64,000 nt of DNA from Streptomyces atratus. GTDB taxonomy: Bacteria > Actinomycetota > Actinomycetes > Streptomycetales > Streptomycetaceae. The notes beneath the pieces are model-generated. The model was not told the DNA's origin. It saw nothing but the letters and a program-made list of their open reading frames with translations, and did no database searches. Shown in pieces: positions 8,172 to 17,218 of the stretch. Each line of letters opens with the position of its first letter. Position 1 is the first letter of the stretch. Both the position numbers and the translations under genes were made by a program. The stretch covers positions 186,001 through 250,000 of the forward strand of contig NZ_FPJO01000011.1 in NCBI RefSeq assembly GCF_900119365.1. Direction: 5' to 3'.

Positions 8172-8867
8172 TCAGACCAGCCGTCGCGCCGTCGCCCACC
8201 GGGTCAGCTCGTGGCGGTTGGAGAGCTGGAGCTTGCGCAGCACCGCCGAGACGTGCGATTCGACGGTCTTCACCGAGATGAACAGCTGCTTGGCGATCTC
8301 CTTGTACGCGTAGCCGCGGGCGATCAGCCGCAGCACCTCGCGCTCGCGCTGGGTGAGGCGGTCCAGGTCCTCGTCGACCGGCGGCGCGTCCGTGGAGGCG
8401 AAGGCGTCGAGGACGAAGCCGGCCAGCCGGGGCGAGAACACCGCGTCGCCGTCCTGGACCCGGAAGACCGAGTCGACCAGGTCGGTGCCGGTGATGGTCT
8501 TGGTGACATAGCCGCGGGCACCGCCGCGGATGACGCCGATGACATCCTCGGCGGCGTCCGACACGGACAGCGCCAGGAACCGCACCGGGTTCTCCACGGC
8601 CCCCATCAGCGGGGCGCAGCGGCGCAGCACCTCGACGCCGCCGCCGCCGGGCAGATGCACGTCGAGGAGGACGACCTCGGGGCGGGTCGCCGTGATGACG
8701 GTGACCGCCTGGTCGACGTCGGCGGCCTCGCCGACCACCTCGACGCCGGTCTCCTCGGTGCGGCCGATCTCGGCCTGGACGCCGGTGCGGAACATCCGGT
8801 GGTCGTCGACGAGCACGACCCGTACCCGGCGCTCCGGGCCCCCGGCCGGCTCAGTGGTCTTGGTCAT
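8172..8867 (-). CDS. LuxR-type response regulator (LiaR/VraR-like)
   Basis: This 231-residue NarL-family regulator has a receiver domain with VVLVDDHRMF (acidic pocket) and LLDVHLPG (phosphoacceptor Asp), and a C-terminal LuxR helix-turn-helix (LTQREREVLRLIARG, VKTVESHVS). The ATG at 8867 lies 17 bases inside the end of the PspC-kinase gene upstream, so the pair is translationally coupled. It is probably phosphorylated by that kinase and controls envelope-related genes. The target set is unknown, but the divergent PspC/LiaF-like gene is the obvious candidate. Confidence 0.9.
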   Translation of the reverse strand: MTKTTEPAGGPERRVRVVLVDDHRMFRTGVQAEIGRTEETGVEVVGEAADVDQAVTVITATRPEVVLLDVHLPGGGGVEVLRRCAPLMGAVENPVRFLALSVSDAAEDVIGVIRGGARGYVTKTITGTDLVDSVFRVQDGDAVFSPRLAGFVLDAFASTDAPPVDEDLDRLTQREREVLRLIARGYAYKEIAKQLFISVKTVESHVSAVLRKLQLSNRHELTRWATARRLV

Positions 8868-10149
8868 CGCTCGCCCTCTCCATCTCCAGCTCGACTTCCG
8901 TGCCCCCGCCGGGCACCGAACGCAGTCGCGCCGTACCGCCGTTGCGCTGCATCCGGCCGATGATTGATTCTCGTACGCCCATTCTGTCCCCCGGTACGGA
9001 GTCCAGGTCGAATCCCGGGCCCCGGTCGCGCACCGAGACGAAGACCGTGCGGCCCTCGACCTCCGCGTAGACCTGCACGGCGCCGCCCTCGCCACCGTAC
9101 TTGGCGGCATTGACCATGGCTTCGCGCGCGGCCTGCATCTGGGCGGTCAGCTTCTCGTCCAGCGGGCAGTCGCCGACCACGACGACCTCCAGCGGGACGC
9201 CGTGCTTGTCCTCGACCTCGGCGGCGGCGCGCTTGACCGCCTCGGCGAGGGTCTCGGGCTCGTCGTCCTCGTCCTTGCCGGTGCCCTCGGGGTTGTACAG
9301 CCAGTTGCGCAGTTCGCGTTCCTGGGCGCGGGCGAGCCTGCGGACCTCTCCCACGTCGTCCGCGTTGCGCTGGATCAGGGTGAGGGTGTGCAGCACCGAG
9401 TCGTGGACATGGGCGGCCACCTCGGCGCGCTCCTGGGCCCGGATGCGCATCAGGCGTTCCTCGGAGAGGTCCTGGGTCATGCGGACGAGGTAGGGGCCGG
9501 CCAGCAGCGCGATGCCGGTGAGGACGGCGATGGCCGCGGTCATGACGTTGCCGAGCTGGGCCGCGGAGCCGCGTACCACCATGAAGACGGCCAGACCCAG
9601 GCCGACCAGGGCGACCCCGGCGAGCCCCCGGGCCAGATGCAGGACCCGGCGGCGGCTGCCGACCTCCATCCAGCGGGCGCGCCGGGCGTTGTCGGCCTGC
9701 CGCCACACCAGTACGGAACCGGCGCCGATCAGCAGCGTGGGCCAGATGTAGCGGTCGGCCCCGCTGCCCATGTCGACGTTGCCGACGAAGATCATGGCGC
9801 CGAAGACCAGCGCGATCAGGGCGAAGACCTGGCCCTTGTCGGGCTTGCGGAGCCGGCGGCTGCCGTCCGGGGCGGTCTCGAAGACCGAGCGCGGTGTCTC
9901 GACGCCTCCGATACCGAGCGGGACGACGATCCAGAACACGGCGTAGAGCAGTGCGCCGAGGCCGTCCGCGAAGAACAGGCCGAGGAAGACGAACCGCACC
10001 CAGACGACGGGCAGCCCGAGGTGCCCGGCGAGACCGCGCGCGACGCCGCCCAGCAGCCGTCCGTCGGCGCTGCGGTACAGCTTGCGCAGCGGTGGCTCGT
10101 CCGGGTCCGTGGTGCGGGAGCTGGCGGCTCGGGTCGTGGCGGCTGGCAT
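8851..10149 (-). CDS. PspC-domain sensor histidine kinase
   Basis: This 432-residue membrane kinase begins with a PspC domain (LYRSADGRLLGGVARGLAGH, residues 25-44), followed by several hydrophobic helices up to about residue 230. A dimerisation helix carries the probable phospho-His in AHVHDSVLHTL, and a HATPase domain ends the protein (NAAKYGG N box, DRGPGFD G1). The ATG at 10149 is chosen so that PspC starts near the N-terminus. A start further upstream would add an unlikely Pro/Gly-rich stretch. It forms a two-component pair with the overlapping regulator and resembles LiaS/VraS envelope-stress kinases. Confidence 0.88.
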   Translation of the reverse strand: MPAATTRAASSRTTDPDEPPLRKLYRSADGRLLGGVARGLAGHLGLPVVWVRFVFLGLFFADGLGALLYAVFWIVVPLGIGGVETPRSVFETAPDGSRRLRKPDKGQVFALIALVFGAMIFVGNVDMGSGADRYIWPTLLIGAGSVLVWRQADNARRARWMEVGSRRRVLHLARGLAGVALVGLGLAVFMVVRGSAAQLGNVMTAAIAVLTGIALLAGPYLVRMTQDLSEERLMRIRAQERAEVAAHVHDSVLHTLTLIQRNADDVGEVRRLARAQERELRNWLYNPEGTGKDEDDEPETLAEAVKRAAAEVEDKHGVPLEVVVVGDCPLDEKLTAQMQAAREAMVNAAKYGGEGGAVQVYAEVEGRTVFVSVRDRGPGFDLDSVPGDRMGVRESIIGRMQRNGGTARLRSVPGGGTEVELEMERASDDQDH

Positions 10150-10343
10150 GACCCGATCGTCACATGTCCGTGCGGGTGGCGGCATCAGGGTCGGCCCCCT
10201 AGTCGACCCTGAGTGCCCGGCGGGCCCCGGCCCCGGAGACCCCCGCACCGGGAGATCCCTCAAGGGCCCGGCCGGCCAATATCAGGGATCGGCCAGGGTC
10301 GGCGCGGGTCCCGGACGGGCTCCGGGCCCGTCACCATGGAGCC
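10150..10343. promoter_or_regulatory. Divergent promoter region between the two PspC genes
   Basis: A 194-base gap between divergent genes for the PspC kinase and the PspC/LiaF-like membrane protein. Both promoters must lie here. It is very G/C-rich and I cannot assign boxes with confidence. Confidence 0.35.
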
Positions 10344-11681
10344 ATGACCGTTCCCCAGGACGCCTCCCCCGGTGTCGCTCCGCCCCCCGATCCGGCACCT
10401 CTGCTGCGGCGCAGTCCGCAGCACAAGGTGGTGGCCGGGGTGTGCGGCGGGCTCGGCCGGTACTGCGACGTCGACCCGGTGATCTTCCGGATCGTGCTCG
10501 GTGTGCTGTCCGTGACCGGCGGCATCGGGCTGATCTTCTACGGCTTCGCCTGGCTGCTGGTCCCCGTGGACGGCGAGGAGGAGAACGAGGCGCGGCGGCT
10601 GCTGTCCGGCCGGGTGGAGGGGGCCTCGCTGATCGCGGTGCTGCTCGCGCTGATCGGCTGCGGTCTCTTCCTGTCCATGCTGGGCAACGGCGGCACGCTG
10701 GCGTTCTCCGCGATGCTGTCGCTCGCGGTCGTCGGCTTCGCCGTGTGGACGCAGCACCGCAGGTCCGCGGCGCCCGAGAACCCGCTGCACCCGGCGACCG
10801 CGCAGGCGGTGGCGGACGCGCCCCCCGAGGTGAAGGCGCCGCCGACACCGGGCAGCCCGTCGTGGTGGCGGGACCCGATCGTCAAGGACGGCACGACGGG
10901 GCCGGTGGGCGCCGGCTATCTGTGGGGTCCGGCCGACGCAGTGCTCCCGCCCCGTGCACCGCGCCCCGCGGGTGCCGCGCCGAAGGATCCGTTCCGCGCG
11001 CCCCGGCAGGAGGCCGGCACCAGGGGCCCGACCTCGATCGGCGGGCTGGTGTTCCTGTTCGCGCTGATCGCGGGCGGTCTGGGCACGGGGCTGAGCTGGG
11101 AGTCCCAGCCCTTCGGTACGAGTCTGCAGTTCGGCCTGGCCGGTGCGCTCGCGGTGTTCGGGCTCGGAATGCTGGTCAGCGCGTTCCTGGGCCGGACGGG
11201 GTTCGGCACGGTCATGCTGGCGATGATCACGGCCGCCCTGCTGGCGGGCGCGTCCGCACTGCCCAAGAACATCACCACCCACTGGGTGCGCGAGGGGTGG
11301 CGGCCCACCTCGGTGGCAGCGGTCCAGCCGCACTACCGGCTGGGCACGGGGGTGGCGCGGCTGGACCTCACCGGGATCACCGTCCCCCGGGGCGGGACCG
11401 TCGCGACGGAGGTGAACGTCGGGGCGGGCCGCGCGGTCGTCGTCGTGCCCGAGGACGTGACGGTGAAGGTGGACGCGCGGGCGAGCATCGGCGACATCAC
11501 GCTGCCGGTCAGCCGGCCGGGCAAGGCCCCGACCGGGGGGCCGCGCGAGGTGGACGTCAACGCCGCACAGCGGGAGCACCGGACGCTTCCGCCGCCCCCG
11601 GGCAGCAAACCGGCGGGCACCGTGGAGCTCACTCTCGAAGTCGGCATCGGACAGGTGGAGGTCACCCGTGCTGCGTCATGA
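10344..11681 (+). CDS. PspC-domain membrane protein with LiaF-like C-terminus
   Basis: This 445-residue protein opens with a PspC domain (VVAGVCGGLGRYCDVDPVIFR, residues 30-50). Multiple transmembrane helices follow, with a proline-rich cytoplasmic stretch between them. The C-terminal 130 residues (VNVGAGRAVVVVPEDVTVKV) read as a beta-rich domain like that of LiaF and the cell-wall-antibiotic response proteins. It is divergent from the kinase gene, so a LiaF-LiaS-LiaR-like three-part system is likely. The downstream small membrane gene overlaps its end by 14 bases. Confidence 0.85.
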   Translation: MTVPQDASPGVAPPPDPAPLLRRSPQHKVVAGVCGGLGRYCDVDPVIFRIVLGVLSVTGGIGLIFYGFAWLLVPVDGEEENEARRLLSGRVEGASLIAVLLALIGCGLFLSMLGNGGTLAFSAMLSLAVVGFAVWTQHRRSAAPENPLHPATAQAVADAPPEVKAPPTPGSPSWWRDPIVKDGTTGPVGAGYLWGPADAVLPPRAPRPAGAAPKDPFRAPRQEAGTRGPTSIGGLVFLFALIAGGLGTGLSWESQPFGTSLQFGLAGALAVFGLGMLVSAFLGRTGFGTVMLAMITAALLAGASALPKNITTHWVREGWRPTSVAAVQPHYRLGTGVARLDLTGITVPRGGTVATEVNVGAGRAVVVVPEDVTVKVDARASIGDITLPVSRPGKAPTGGPREVDVNAAQREHRTLPPPPGSKPAGTVELTLEVGIGQVEVTRAAS

Positions 11682-11931
11682 GATCCGTCCCGGACGGGCG
11701 GTGGCGGGCGTGGTCATGCTCGCACTGGCGGCGGGATACGCGGCGGACGCCGCGGGAGCCTGGGACGCCCCGTGGGTCTTCTTCTTCCCGCTGTTCTTCG
11801 GCGGCCTCTGGCTGGCCGCCACCGCGACCTGGGTGAACTACCTGATACGTCGCCGCCGTGTCGCGCGAAGGGCGTCCACGGAGAACGCCGCTGCCCCGCC
11901 GAGCACCAGCGGCAGCCAGGCCATGAGATAG
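11668..11931 (+). CDS. Small two-helix membrane protein
   Basis: An 87-residue protein with two hydrophobic segments (roughly residues 11-30 and 37-57), ending in an Arg-rich cytoplasmic stretch (YLIRRRRVARR). It overlaps the preceding PspC/LiaF-like gene by 14 bases and is probably translated from the same message. Its 3' end overlaps the convergent doxX-like gene by 94 bases. I do not recognise a family. Its place suggests an accessory role in the envelope-stress module. Confidence 0.7.
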   Translation: MLRHEIRPGRAVAGVVMLALAAGYAADAAGAWDAPWVFFFPLFFGGLWLAATATWVNYLIRRRRVARRASTENAAAPPSTSGSQAMR

Positions 11932-12347
11932 GCCAGGTCATTTCCGAAGTAGTACGGCGTGACCTGCCAGCTCACGGTCAGCCACAGGCTCAGCGAGATC
12001 AACGCCCCGCCGAGCGCGGCGAGCCGTGTCCAGAGCCCGAAGAAGGTGCCGAGGCCGACGGCGAGTTCACCGATGGCGATGGTGTACCCGAAGGCGCCGG
12101 GGCTCTTCAGCGCGAGGTCGACGAGGGCCGGGATCGCGGACGAGTCGCGTACCGCGTGCATGGTCTCGCCGATGGAGCCGGGGCCGCTCGCCCGGAAGAA
12201 GGCGCTGTCCGTCAGCTTGTCGAGCCCGGCGTAGACGAAGGTGACGCCGAGGAAGATCCGCAGGGGCAGCAGGGCGTGCTCCCGCGCCAGGTCCTTGAGC
12301 CCTCTCGACTCGCCCAGACCCCGTACGTTCGTGCCGTATCCCTGCAT
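11838..12347 (-). CDS. DoxX-family membrane protein
   Basis: This 169-residue integral membrane protein has the four-helix DoxX layout. LPLRIFLGVTFVYAGLDKL leads the first helix and IAIGELAVGLGTFFGLWTRL forms the central helix pair. It ends in a basic tail (RATRRRRIR). DoxX proteins are linked to thiol or redox complexes at the membrane, but the specific role is not visible here. Its last 94 bases lie antisense to the small membrane gene at 11668, an unusually long tail-to-tail overlap. Confidence 0.85.
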   Translation of the reverse strand: MQGYGTNVRGLGESRGLKDLAREHALLPLRIFLGVTFVYAGLDKLTDSAFFRASGPGSIGETMHAVRDSSAIPALVDLALKSPGAFGYTIAIGELAVGLGTFFGLWTRLAALGGALISLSLWLTVSWQVTPYYFGNDLAYLMAWLPLVLGGAAAFSVDALRATRRRRIR

Positions 12348-12454
12348 GTGGCTGCACCGCCTTCCGTAGACCCGTCACCAGACCTTACGTACGCGGCGAA
12401 CGCGCTGCTCACCCGGTGGGTCGTCCGGCCGGTGCCCGCCACCCCGCACGGCGG

Positions 12455-13720
12455 TCAGTCCGTCACATCGATCTCGACGCGGTTCGTCTCCACTCCGGCG
12501 GCGGTCACGACCTGCACCTCCACCCGTCCCGGCTCGACCTCGACCGGGACCGGCACGGTCAGGACGCCGTCCGTCGGGTTGGCGAAGCCGCCGGTGACCG
12601 GGATCAGCGGCACATGCACATGGACCCGGCCGATCCGGACGACCATGCGGGCCAGCCGGTCCGGTGTCCCGGCGCCGGGCGGTACGAAGCCCGCACCGCG
12701 GATCTCGATGTCGTCGCCGGTGCGGACCGGCGCGTCCAGGTCCCCGGCCTCGCGGGCCCGGACCACCGAGAGGATCACCGGGCGTCCGCCCTCCGCGTAC
12801 TTCCCGGCGAAGTAGGCGAGCGCCGAGACGGTGACCAGCAACGCCAGGCCCCAGGGCAGGTCCGGCAGCTGCTCGGGCCGGCGGGCGAGGCGGACCGCGG
12901 CGAACAGCACGGCGACGGTGCTCACCAGTACGTACTGCACATCCGTGAAGCTGCCCCGCCCGGAGTCGTCGGTGAGCAGATCGGCGGCGCGCGGCCGCTC
13001 GGCCCGCAGCTTCTGCAGGCGCCCGGCCAGGGCCCGTACGGTCACCACCCGGCGTACGACGACGGCGACGGCGCACACCAGCGCGAGCACGGTCACCACG
13101 CCGGCGCCCCGGGCCAGGTCCAGCCCCTCGATGAGTGCGTCGCGCTCGGCGTGACCGGAGGCGCCCGCCAGCTGGAGCGCCAGCACGAGTACGGAGAAGA
13201 CCGCGAGCAGCACCCAGGAGACGGCGACCGCCCGGGAGGTGGAGAGCCGGTTGTCCTCGCCGATCAGCGGGGCGAGGAGGCCGCCGCGGGCGCGGTGGAC
13301 ATGGGCGGCGCCGGTCAGCAGGCCCGCGGTGACGAGTCCGGCGACCAGCCCCGCCGTACGGGCGTTGGTCCAGCCCGCGCCGATGGCGGTGGCGGCCTCG
13401 CCGATGATCAGCAGGGCGACGCCTCCCCACACCGCGATCAGGGTGCGCCGCCACACCCGGTACAGCCAGGCGTCGCCCGCCTCCCGGCCCCGTTCGGCGA
13501 CGGTCCTGGCGGACTGGGTCAGCTCGTCCGAGACCCACTGGCGGGTCGCCGAGGCGGACTGTGCGACCCCGGGCGGCAGCCCCTGGCCGGCGGCGAGTTC
13601 GTCCCGCTTGGCCAGGAACGCGGCCACCGCGCGCCGGTGGCCCTCGCGCGCCCCGTGCGGGCAGTCGCCGCACGTACAGCCGCCGTGCGCGCTGCTCGCC
13701 CTTGCCTCGTCCAACACCAC
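12455..13720 (-). CDS. Multi-pass membrane protein with Cys-rich N-terminus, unknown function
   Basis: I do not recognise a family. The GTG at 13720 is favoured because AAGGGG lies about 11 bases upstream. An earlier in-frame start would overlap the aldolase gene. The 421-residue product has a cysteine cluster CTCGDCPHG near residue 15, then a helical region and about seven hydrophobic segments. The last 100 residues look beta-rich (IEIRGAGF, MVVRIGRVHVHVPL), resembling an Ig-like or IPT domain. Its position 107 bases upstream of doxX suggests a shared transcript. Confidence 0.65.
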   Translation of the reverse strand: MVLDEARASSAHGGCTCGDCPHGAREGHRRAVAAFLAKRDELAAGQGLPPGVAQSASATRQWVSDELTQSARTVAERGREAGDAWLYRVWRRTLIAVWGGVALLIIGEAATAIGAGWTNARTAGLVAGLVTAGLLTGAAHVHRARGGLLAPLIGEDNRLSTSRAVAVSWVLLAVFSVLVLALQLAGASGHAERDALIEGLDLARGAGVVTVLALVCAVAVVVRRVVTVRALAGRLQKLRAERPRAADLLTDDSGRGSFTDVQYVLVSTVAVLFAAVRLARRPEQLPDLPWGLALLVTVSALAYFAGKYAEGGRPVILSVVRAREAGDLDAPVRTGDDIEIRGAGFVPPGAGTPDRLARMVVRIGRVHVHVPLIPVTGGFANPTDGVLTVPVPVEVEPGRVEVQVVTAAGVETNRVEIDVTD

Positions 13721-13832
13721 TGGGAACGCCGCCCCTTCAAGCCCAGGTGCAGCCAACTCGGCTGCTATTGCAGCGAATTGTGCCGCACGACAGGGCTGCG
13801 GGCCGCATCGGGGCGGTCCTCGGCGCGTATCG

Positions 13833-14615
13833 TCAGAATGTGCGACTGATCCGGCGCCACAGGGGCTGGTAGTTGATCCACGCCACCAGGTCGCTGCCCA
13901 GCTGGTCACGGGTGGCGACCGCGTCGCGGTGTTCGATCAGCACCGGTTTCCCGGCCGCCCGCGCGGCGAGCTGCACCTGGCAGGAGCGCTCCAGCGCGAT
14001 GAACCACCAGGCGGCCGCGTCCACCGAGTCGCCGACGGTCAACAGCCCGTGGTTGCGCAGCACGATCGCCTTGTGTCCGCCGAGCGCGGCGGCGATCCGG
14101 CGCCCCTCGTCCTCGTCCACGACGACCCCGGTGTACGCGTCGTACAGCACATGATCCTCGTAGAAGGCGCAGGAGTCCTGGGTGATCGGCTCGATGAGCT
14201 CGCCCAGTGCGGACAGGGCCCGCCCGTGCACGGAGTGGGTGTGCGCGACGGCGACGACGTCCGGGCGGGCCCGGTGCACCTGCGCGTGGACGGCGAACGC
14301 CGCCTGGTTGACGTGGTGGCGCCCCTCGACGACCTGCCCCTCGCCGTTGACCAGGATCAGCTCGTCCGGCGTGAGCCCGTCGAACGGGGCCCCGAAGGGG
14401 TTGACCCAGAAGCAGTCGGTGAACTCCGGGTCCCGTGCGGTGATGTGCCCGGAGACGCCGTCCTCGTACCCGTACTCCCCGAACAGCCGGAGCGCCCCGG
14501 CCAGCCGTTCCTTCCGGTGGGCGCGCTCGTCGGCCACGGATTCGTGGACGGGCGGCATCGCGAAGTGAAGCTGGTCCACGGGTACGGGTGCGGGTACGGA
14601 TATGGGCTCGGACAT
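13833..14615 (-). CDS. Class II aldolase/adducin family protein
   Basis: A 260-residue zinc-dependent aldolase-type enzyme, similar to fuculose-phosphate and related sugar-phosphate aldolases. The metal ligands are in AHTHSVHG (mid-protein) and RNHGLLTVG, and the phosphate-loop-like GHITARDPE lies near residue 60. The ATG at 14615 has a GAGGAG ribosome site five bases upstream and is preferred over an upstream ATG. The actual substrate cannot be read from the sequence. Related actinobacterial proteins are often annotated only as class II aldolase. Confidence 0.88.
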   Translation of the reverse strand: MSEPISVPAPVPVDQLHFAMPPVHESVADERAHRKERLAGALRLFGEYGYEDGVSGHITARDPEFTDCFWVNPFGAPFDGLTPDELILVNGEGQVVEGRHHVNQAAFAVHAQVHRARPDVVAVAHTHSVHGRALSALGELIEPITQDSCAFYEDHVLYDAYTGVVVDEDEGRRIAAALGGHKAIVLRNHGLLTVGDSVDAAAWWFIALERSCQVQLAARAAGKPVLIEHRDAVATRDQLGSDLVAWINYQPLWRRISRTF

Positions 14616-14717
14616 GGCGGCTCCTCGGGGCTCCCATGGCGTACGGGAACCGGAAGTTACCGCCGGTTGCCGCAAGTGGCCAGGGATGTCACCGGGAGGA
14701 CCGCCCGTTCGCTTCGT

Positions 14718-15323
14718 CTATCGCCGCCGCTGGTTGATCGCGGTGAGGTCGATTTCAAGGGGGAAGGGAACGTCCAGCTTCAGCTTGTTGTGGTGGATGC
14801 CCATGGGCATGTAAGCCTTCAGCGCCGGATCGAGCTCGTAGACGTACACGATGGGCAGACCGTCCCCGCCCGACTCCACCCTCCAGAAGTGCACGACCCC
14901 GGCAGCTGCGTACTTCCGGGGCTTGACCTCCCGGTCCCTGTCCGCGGACTCTTCCGAGACGACCTCGACCGCCAGGATGACGTCCTCCGGCCTGAGCGAT
15001 GTCTGCTTGGGACCGGTATCCGCCCCCAGCGGAACCACGAGCACGTCCGGCTCCGGCCGGTTCCGGCTGTCCAGCCTGATGCTGAATTCACGAAAGACAT
15101 CGAGATCGTCCGGCGCCTGCTCAAGGAGAGAATTCTCCAGCAGACGCATGGTCCGCATGTGAAACCTGGTCTGCGGACTCATGAAGACGAGACTCCCGTC
15201 GATCAGCTCGGTGCGCCGCGGCAGATTCGGAAGCCGGTCGAGATCGTCCGCAGTCCAGCCCTCGGGCGGGGGGACGGGGTAGTTGTACTTCTCGTCCAGC
15301 TCATATTCGGGTGCGGCACTCAT
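14718..15323 (-). CDS. Uma2-family protein (DUF820, PD-(D/E)XK nuclease fold)
   Basis: This 201-residue protein has the Uma2 core: PEPDVLVV (Asp) followed by LAVEVVSEES (Glu), then the basic segment KPRKYAAAGV, which together form a restriction-endonuclease-like site. This family is widespread in multicellular bacteria and poorly characterised. I chose the ATG at 15323, preceded by GGGAG at five bases, over the ATG 12 bases upstream. It stands alone between the aldolase gene and guaA. Any DNA-cutting activity is inferred only from the fold family. Confidence 0.85.
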   Translation of the reverse strand: MSAAPEYELDEKYNYPVPPPEGWTADDLDRLPNLPRRTELIDGSLVFMSPQTRFHMRTMRLLENSLLEQAPDDLDVFREFSIRLDSRNRPEPDVLVVPLGADTGPKQTSLRPEDVILAVEVVSEESADRDREVKPRKYAAAGVVHFWRVESGGDGLPIVYVYELDPALKAYMPMGIHHNKLKLDVPFPLEIDLTAINQRRR

Positions 15324-15437
15324 GATTGCTCCCATGGGGCAGAGTCTCGTCTCCTCAGCCAGCGTACCCAGCTCATACGACGATGCCGCCGCCCAAACGA
15401 ATGAGCGACGGCATCGGCATTGACCTTGCGGGAGGGG

Positions 15438-17033
15438 TCACTCCCACTCGATGGTGCCCGGCGGCTTGCTCGTCACGTCGAGCACGACGCGGTTGACGTC
15501 GGCGACCTCGTTGGTGATGCGGGTCGAGATCCGGGCGAGCGTCTCGTAGGGCAGGCGCGACCAGTCGGCCGTCATGGCGTCCTCGGAGGAGACCGGGCGC
15601 AGGACGATCGGGTGGCCGTAGGTGCGGCCGTCGCCCTGGACGCCGACCGAGCGGACGTCGGCGAGCAGGACCACCGGGCACTGCCAGATGTCACGGTCCA
15701 GGCCGGCCGCGGTCAGCTCCTCGCGGGCGATGGCGTCGGCCTCGCGGAGCAGGTCGAGCCGCTCCTTGGTGACCTCGCCGACGATACGGATGCCGAGGCC
15801 GGGGCCGGGGAACGGCTGGCGCTGGACGATCTCGTCGGGCAGGCCGAGCTCCTGGCCGACCATCCGGACCTCGTCCTTGAACAGCTGGCGCAGCGGCTCG
15901 ACGAGCTGGAACTCGATGTCCTCGGGGAGGCCGCCCACGTTGTGGTGCGACTTGATGTTGGCGGTGCCGGTGCCGCCGCCGGACTCGACGACGTCCGGGT
16001 AGAGGGTGCCCTGGACGAGGAAGGCGACTTCCTCGCCGTCGGCGGCGCCCTCGGCGACGATCTCGGCCTGGGCCTGCTCGAAGACGCGGATGAACTCGCG
16101 GCCGATGATCTTCCGCTTCTGCTCGGGGTCGGAGACCCCGGCCAGCGCGTCCAGGAAGCGCTCCTCGGCGTCGACGACCTTCAGCTGGACTCCGGTGGAG
16201 GCCACGAAGTCCTTCTCGACCTGTTCGCTCTCGCCCTTGCGCATCAGACCGTGGTCCACGTACACGCAGGTCAGCTGGGAGCCGATGGCCTTCTGCACGA
16301 GGGCCGCGGCGACCGCGGAGTCCACGCCGCCGGACAGGCCGCAGATGGCGCGCTTGGTGCCGACCTGCTCGCGGATCAGCGCGATCTGCTCCTCGACCAC
16401 ATTGGTCGTGGTCCAGGTCGGCTCGATGCCGGCGCCGCGGTAGAGGAAGTGCTCCAGGACCTGCTGGCCGTGCGTGGAGTGCAGGACCTCGGGGTGGTAC
16501 TGGACGCCGTAGAGCTTCTTCTCGTCGTTCTCGAAGGCGGCGACCGGGACGACATCGGTGGACGCGGTGACGGTGAAGCCCTCGGGGGCGGCGGAGCAGG
16601 CGTCGCCGTGCGACATCCAGACCGACTGCTCGGCGGGCGTGCCCTCGAAGAGCGTGGAGCCGGTCTTGGAGACGGTGAGCGGGGTACGGCCGTACTCACG
16701 GGCACCGTTGTCGTCGACGGTGCCGCCGAGCGTGGTGGCCATCAGCTGGAAGCCGTAGCACATGCCGAAGACCGGGACCCCGGCCTCGAAGAGCGCACGG
16801 TCGAGGGAGGGCGCGCCCTCGGCGTACACCGAGGAGGGGCCGCCGGAGAGGATGATCGCCCGGGGGTTCTTGGCCAGCATCTCGGCCACCGGCATGGTGG
16901 ACGGGACGATCTCGCTGTAGACCCGGGCCTCACGGACGCGTCGGGCGATGAGCTGGGCGTACTGCGCGCCGAAGTCGACGACGAGAACCACGTCTGTGGT
17001 GGTGTCGGGGGCGGCGGGGGGTGCTGCTGGCAC
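15438..17033 (-). CDS. guaA: GMP synthase (glutamine-hydrolysing)
   Basis: GuaA makes GMP from XMP, ATP and glutamine in the last step of guanine-nucleotide synthesis. The 531-residue protein has the full set of parts. A class I glutamine amidotransferase with GMCYGFQ (catalytic Cys) is followed by the PP-loop ATPase motif GLSGGVDSA, and the C-terminal dimerisation domain ends in PPGTIEWE. Length and order are normal. guaB and guaB3, which act earlier in the pathway, lie 18-20 kb downstream. Confidence 0.97.
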   Translation of the reverse strand: MPAAPPAAPDTTTDVVLVVDFGAQYAQLIARRVREARVYSEIVPSTMPVAEMLAKNPRAIILSGGPSSVYAEGAPSLDRALFEAGVPVFGMCYGFQLMATTLGGTVDDNGAREYGRTPLTVSKTGSTLFEGTPAEQSVWMSHGDACSAAPEGFTVTASTDVVPVAAFENDEKKLYGVQYHPEVLHSTHGQQVLEHFLYRGAGIEPTWTTTNVVEEQIALIREQVGTKRAICGLSGGVDSAVAAALVQKAIGSQLTCVYVDHGLMRKGESEQVEKDFVASTGVQLKVVDAEERFLDALAGVSDPEQKRKIIGREFIRVFEQAQAEIVAEGAADGEEVAFLVQGTLYPDVVESGGGTGTANIKSHHNVGGLPEDIEFQLVEPLRQLFKDEVRMVGQELGLPDEIVQRQPFPGPGLGIRIVGEVTKERLDLLREADAIAREELTAAGLDRDIWQCPVVLLADVRSVGVQGDGRTYGHPIVLRPVSSEDAMTADWSRLPYETLARISTRITNEVADVNRVVLDVTSKPPGTIEWE

Positions 17034-17181
17034 GGGCGGCCTTCCGGCGGTGAAGGGGGGTCTGTTTTGTCGATTCTACCGGGGTTGCGGAGTCGGCCGT
17101 CGTCCCGACCGTACGGGGGGTGCGGGAGCGGACTCCGCGCGGGCCGGCCCGGACTCGGAGTCTCAGCATCCGGGCCCCGTG

Positions 17182-17211
17182 TTGGTCCGTCCCCGGCGAC
17201 GGGGCCATACT
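17182..17211 (+). promoter_or_regulatory. Candidate promoter for a leaderless leader peptide
   Basis: TTGGTC (17182-17187) and CATACT (17206-17211) are separated by 18 bases, resembling vegetative HrdB promoters. The ATG of the leader ORF begins seven bases after the -10 box, where transcription should start. The transcript would therefore begin at or beside the start codon. Confidence 0.55.
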
Positions 17212-17218
17212 GAGTTCC

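Noticed and set aside
12416..13849. Plus-strand frame over the large membrane protein
   Set aside because: His/Gly/Arg-rich shadow without hydrophobic segments, whereas the minus frame has ordered helices.
15420..17213. 597-residue plus-strand frame opposite guaA
   Set aside because: Antisense to a complete, well-conserved guaA; composition is typical of a mirror frame.
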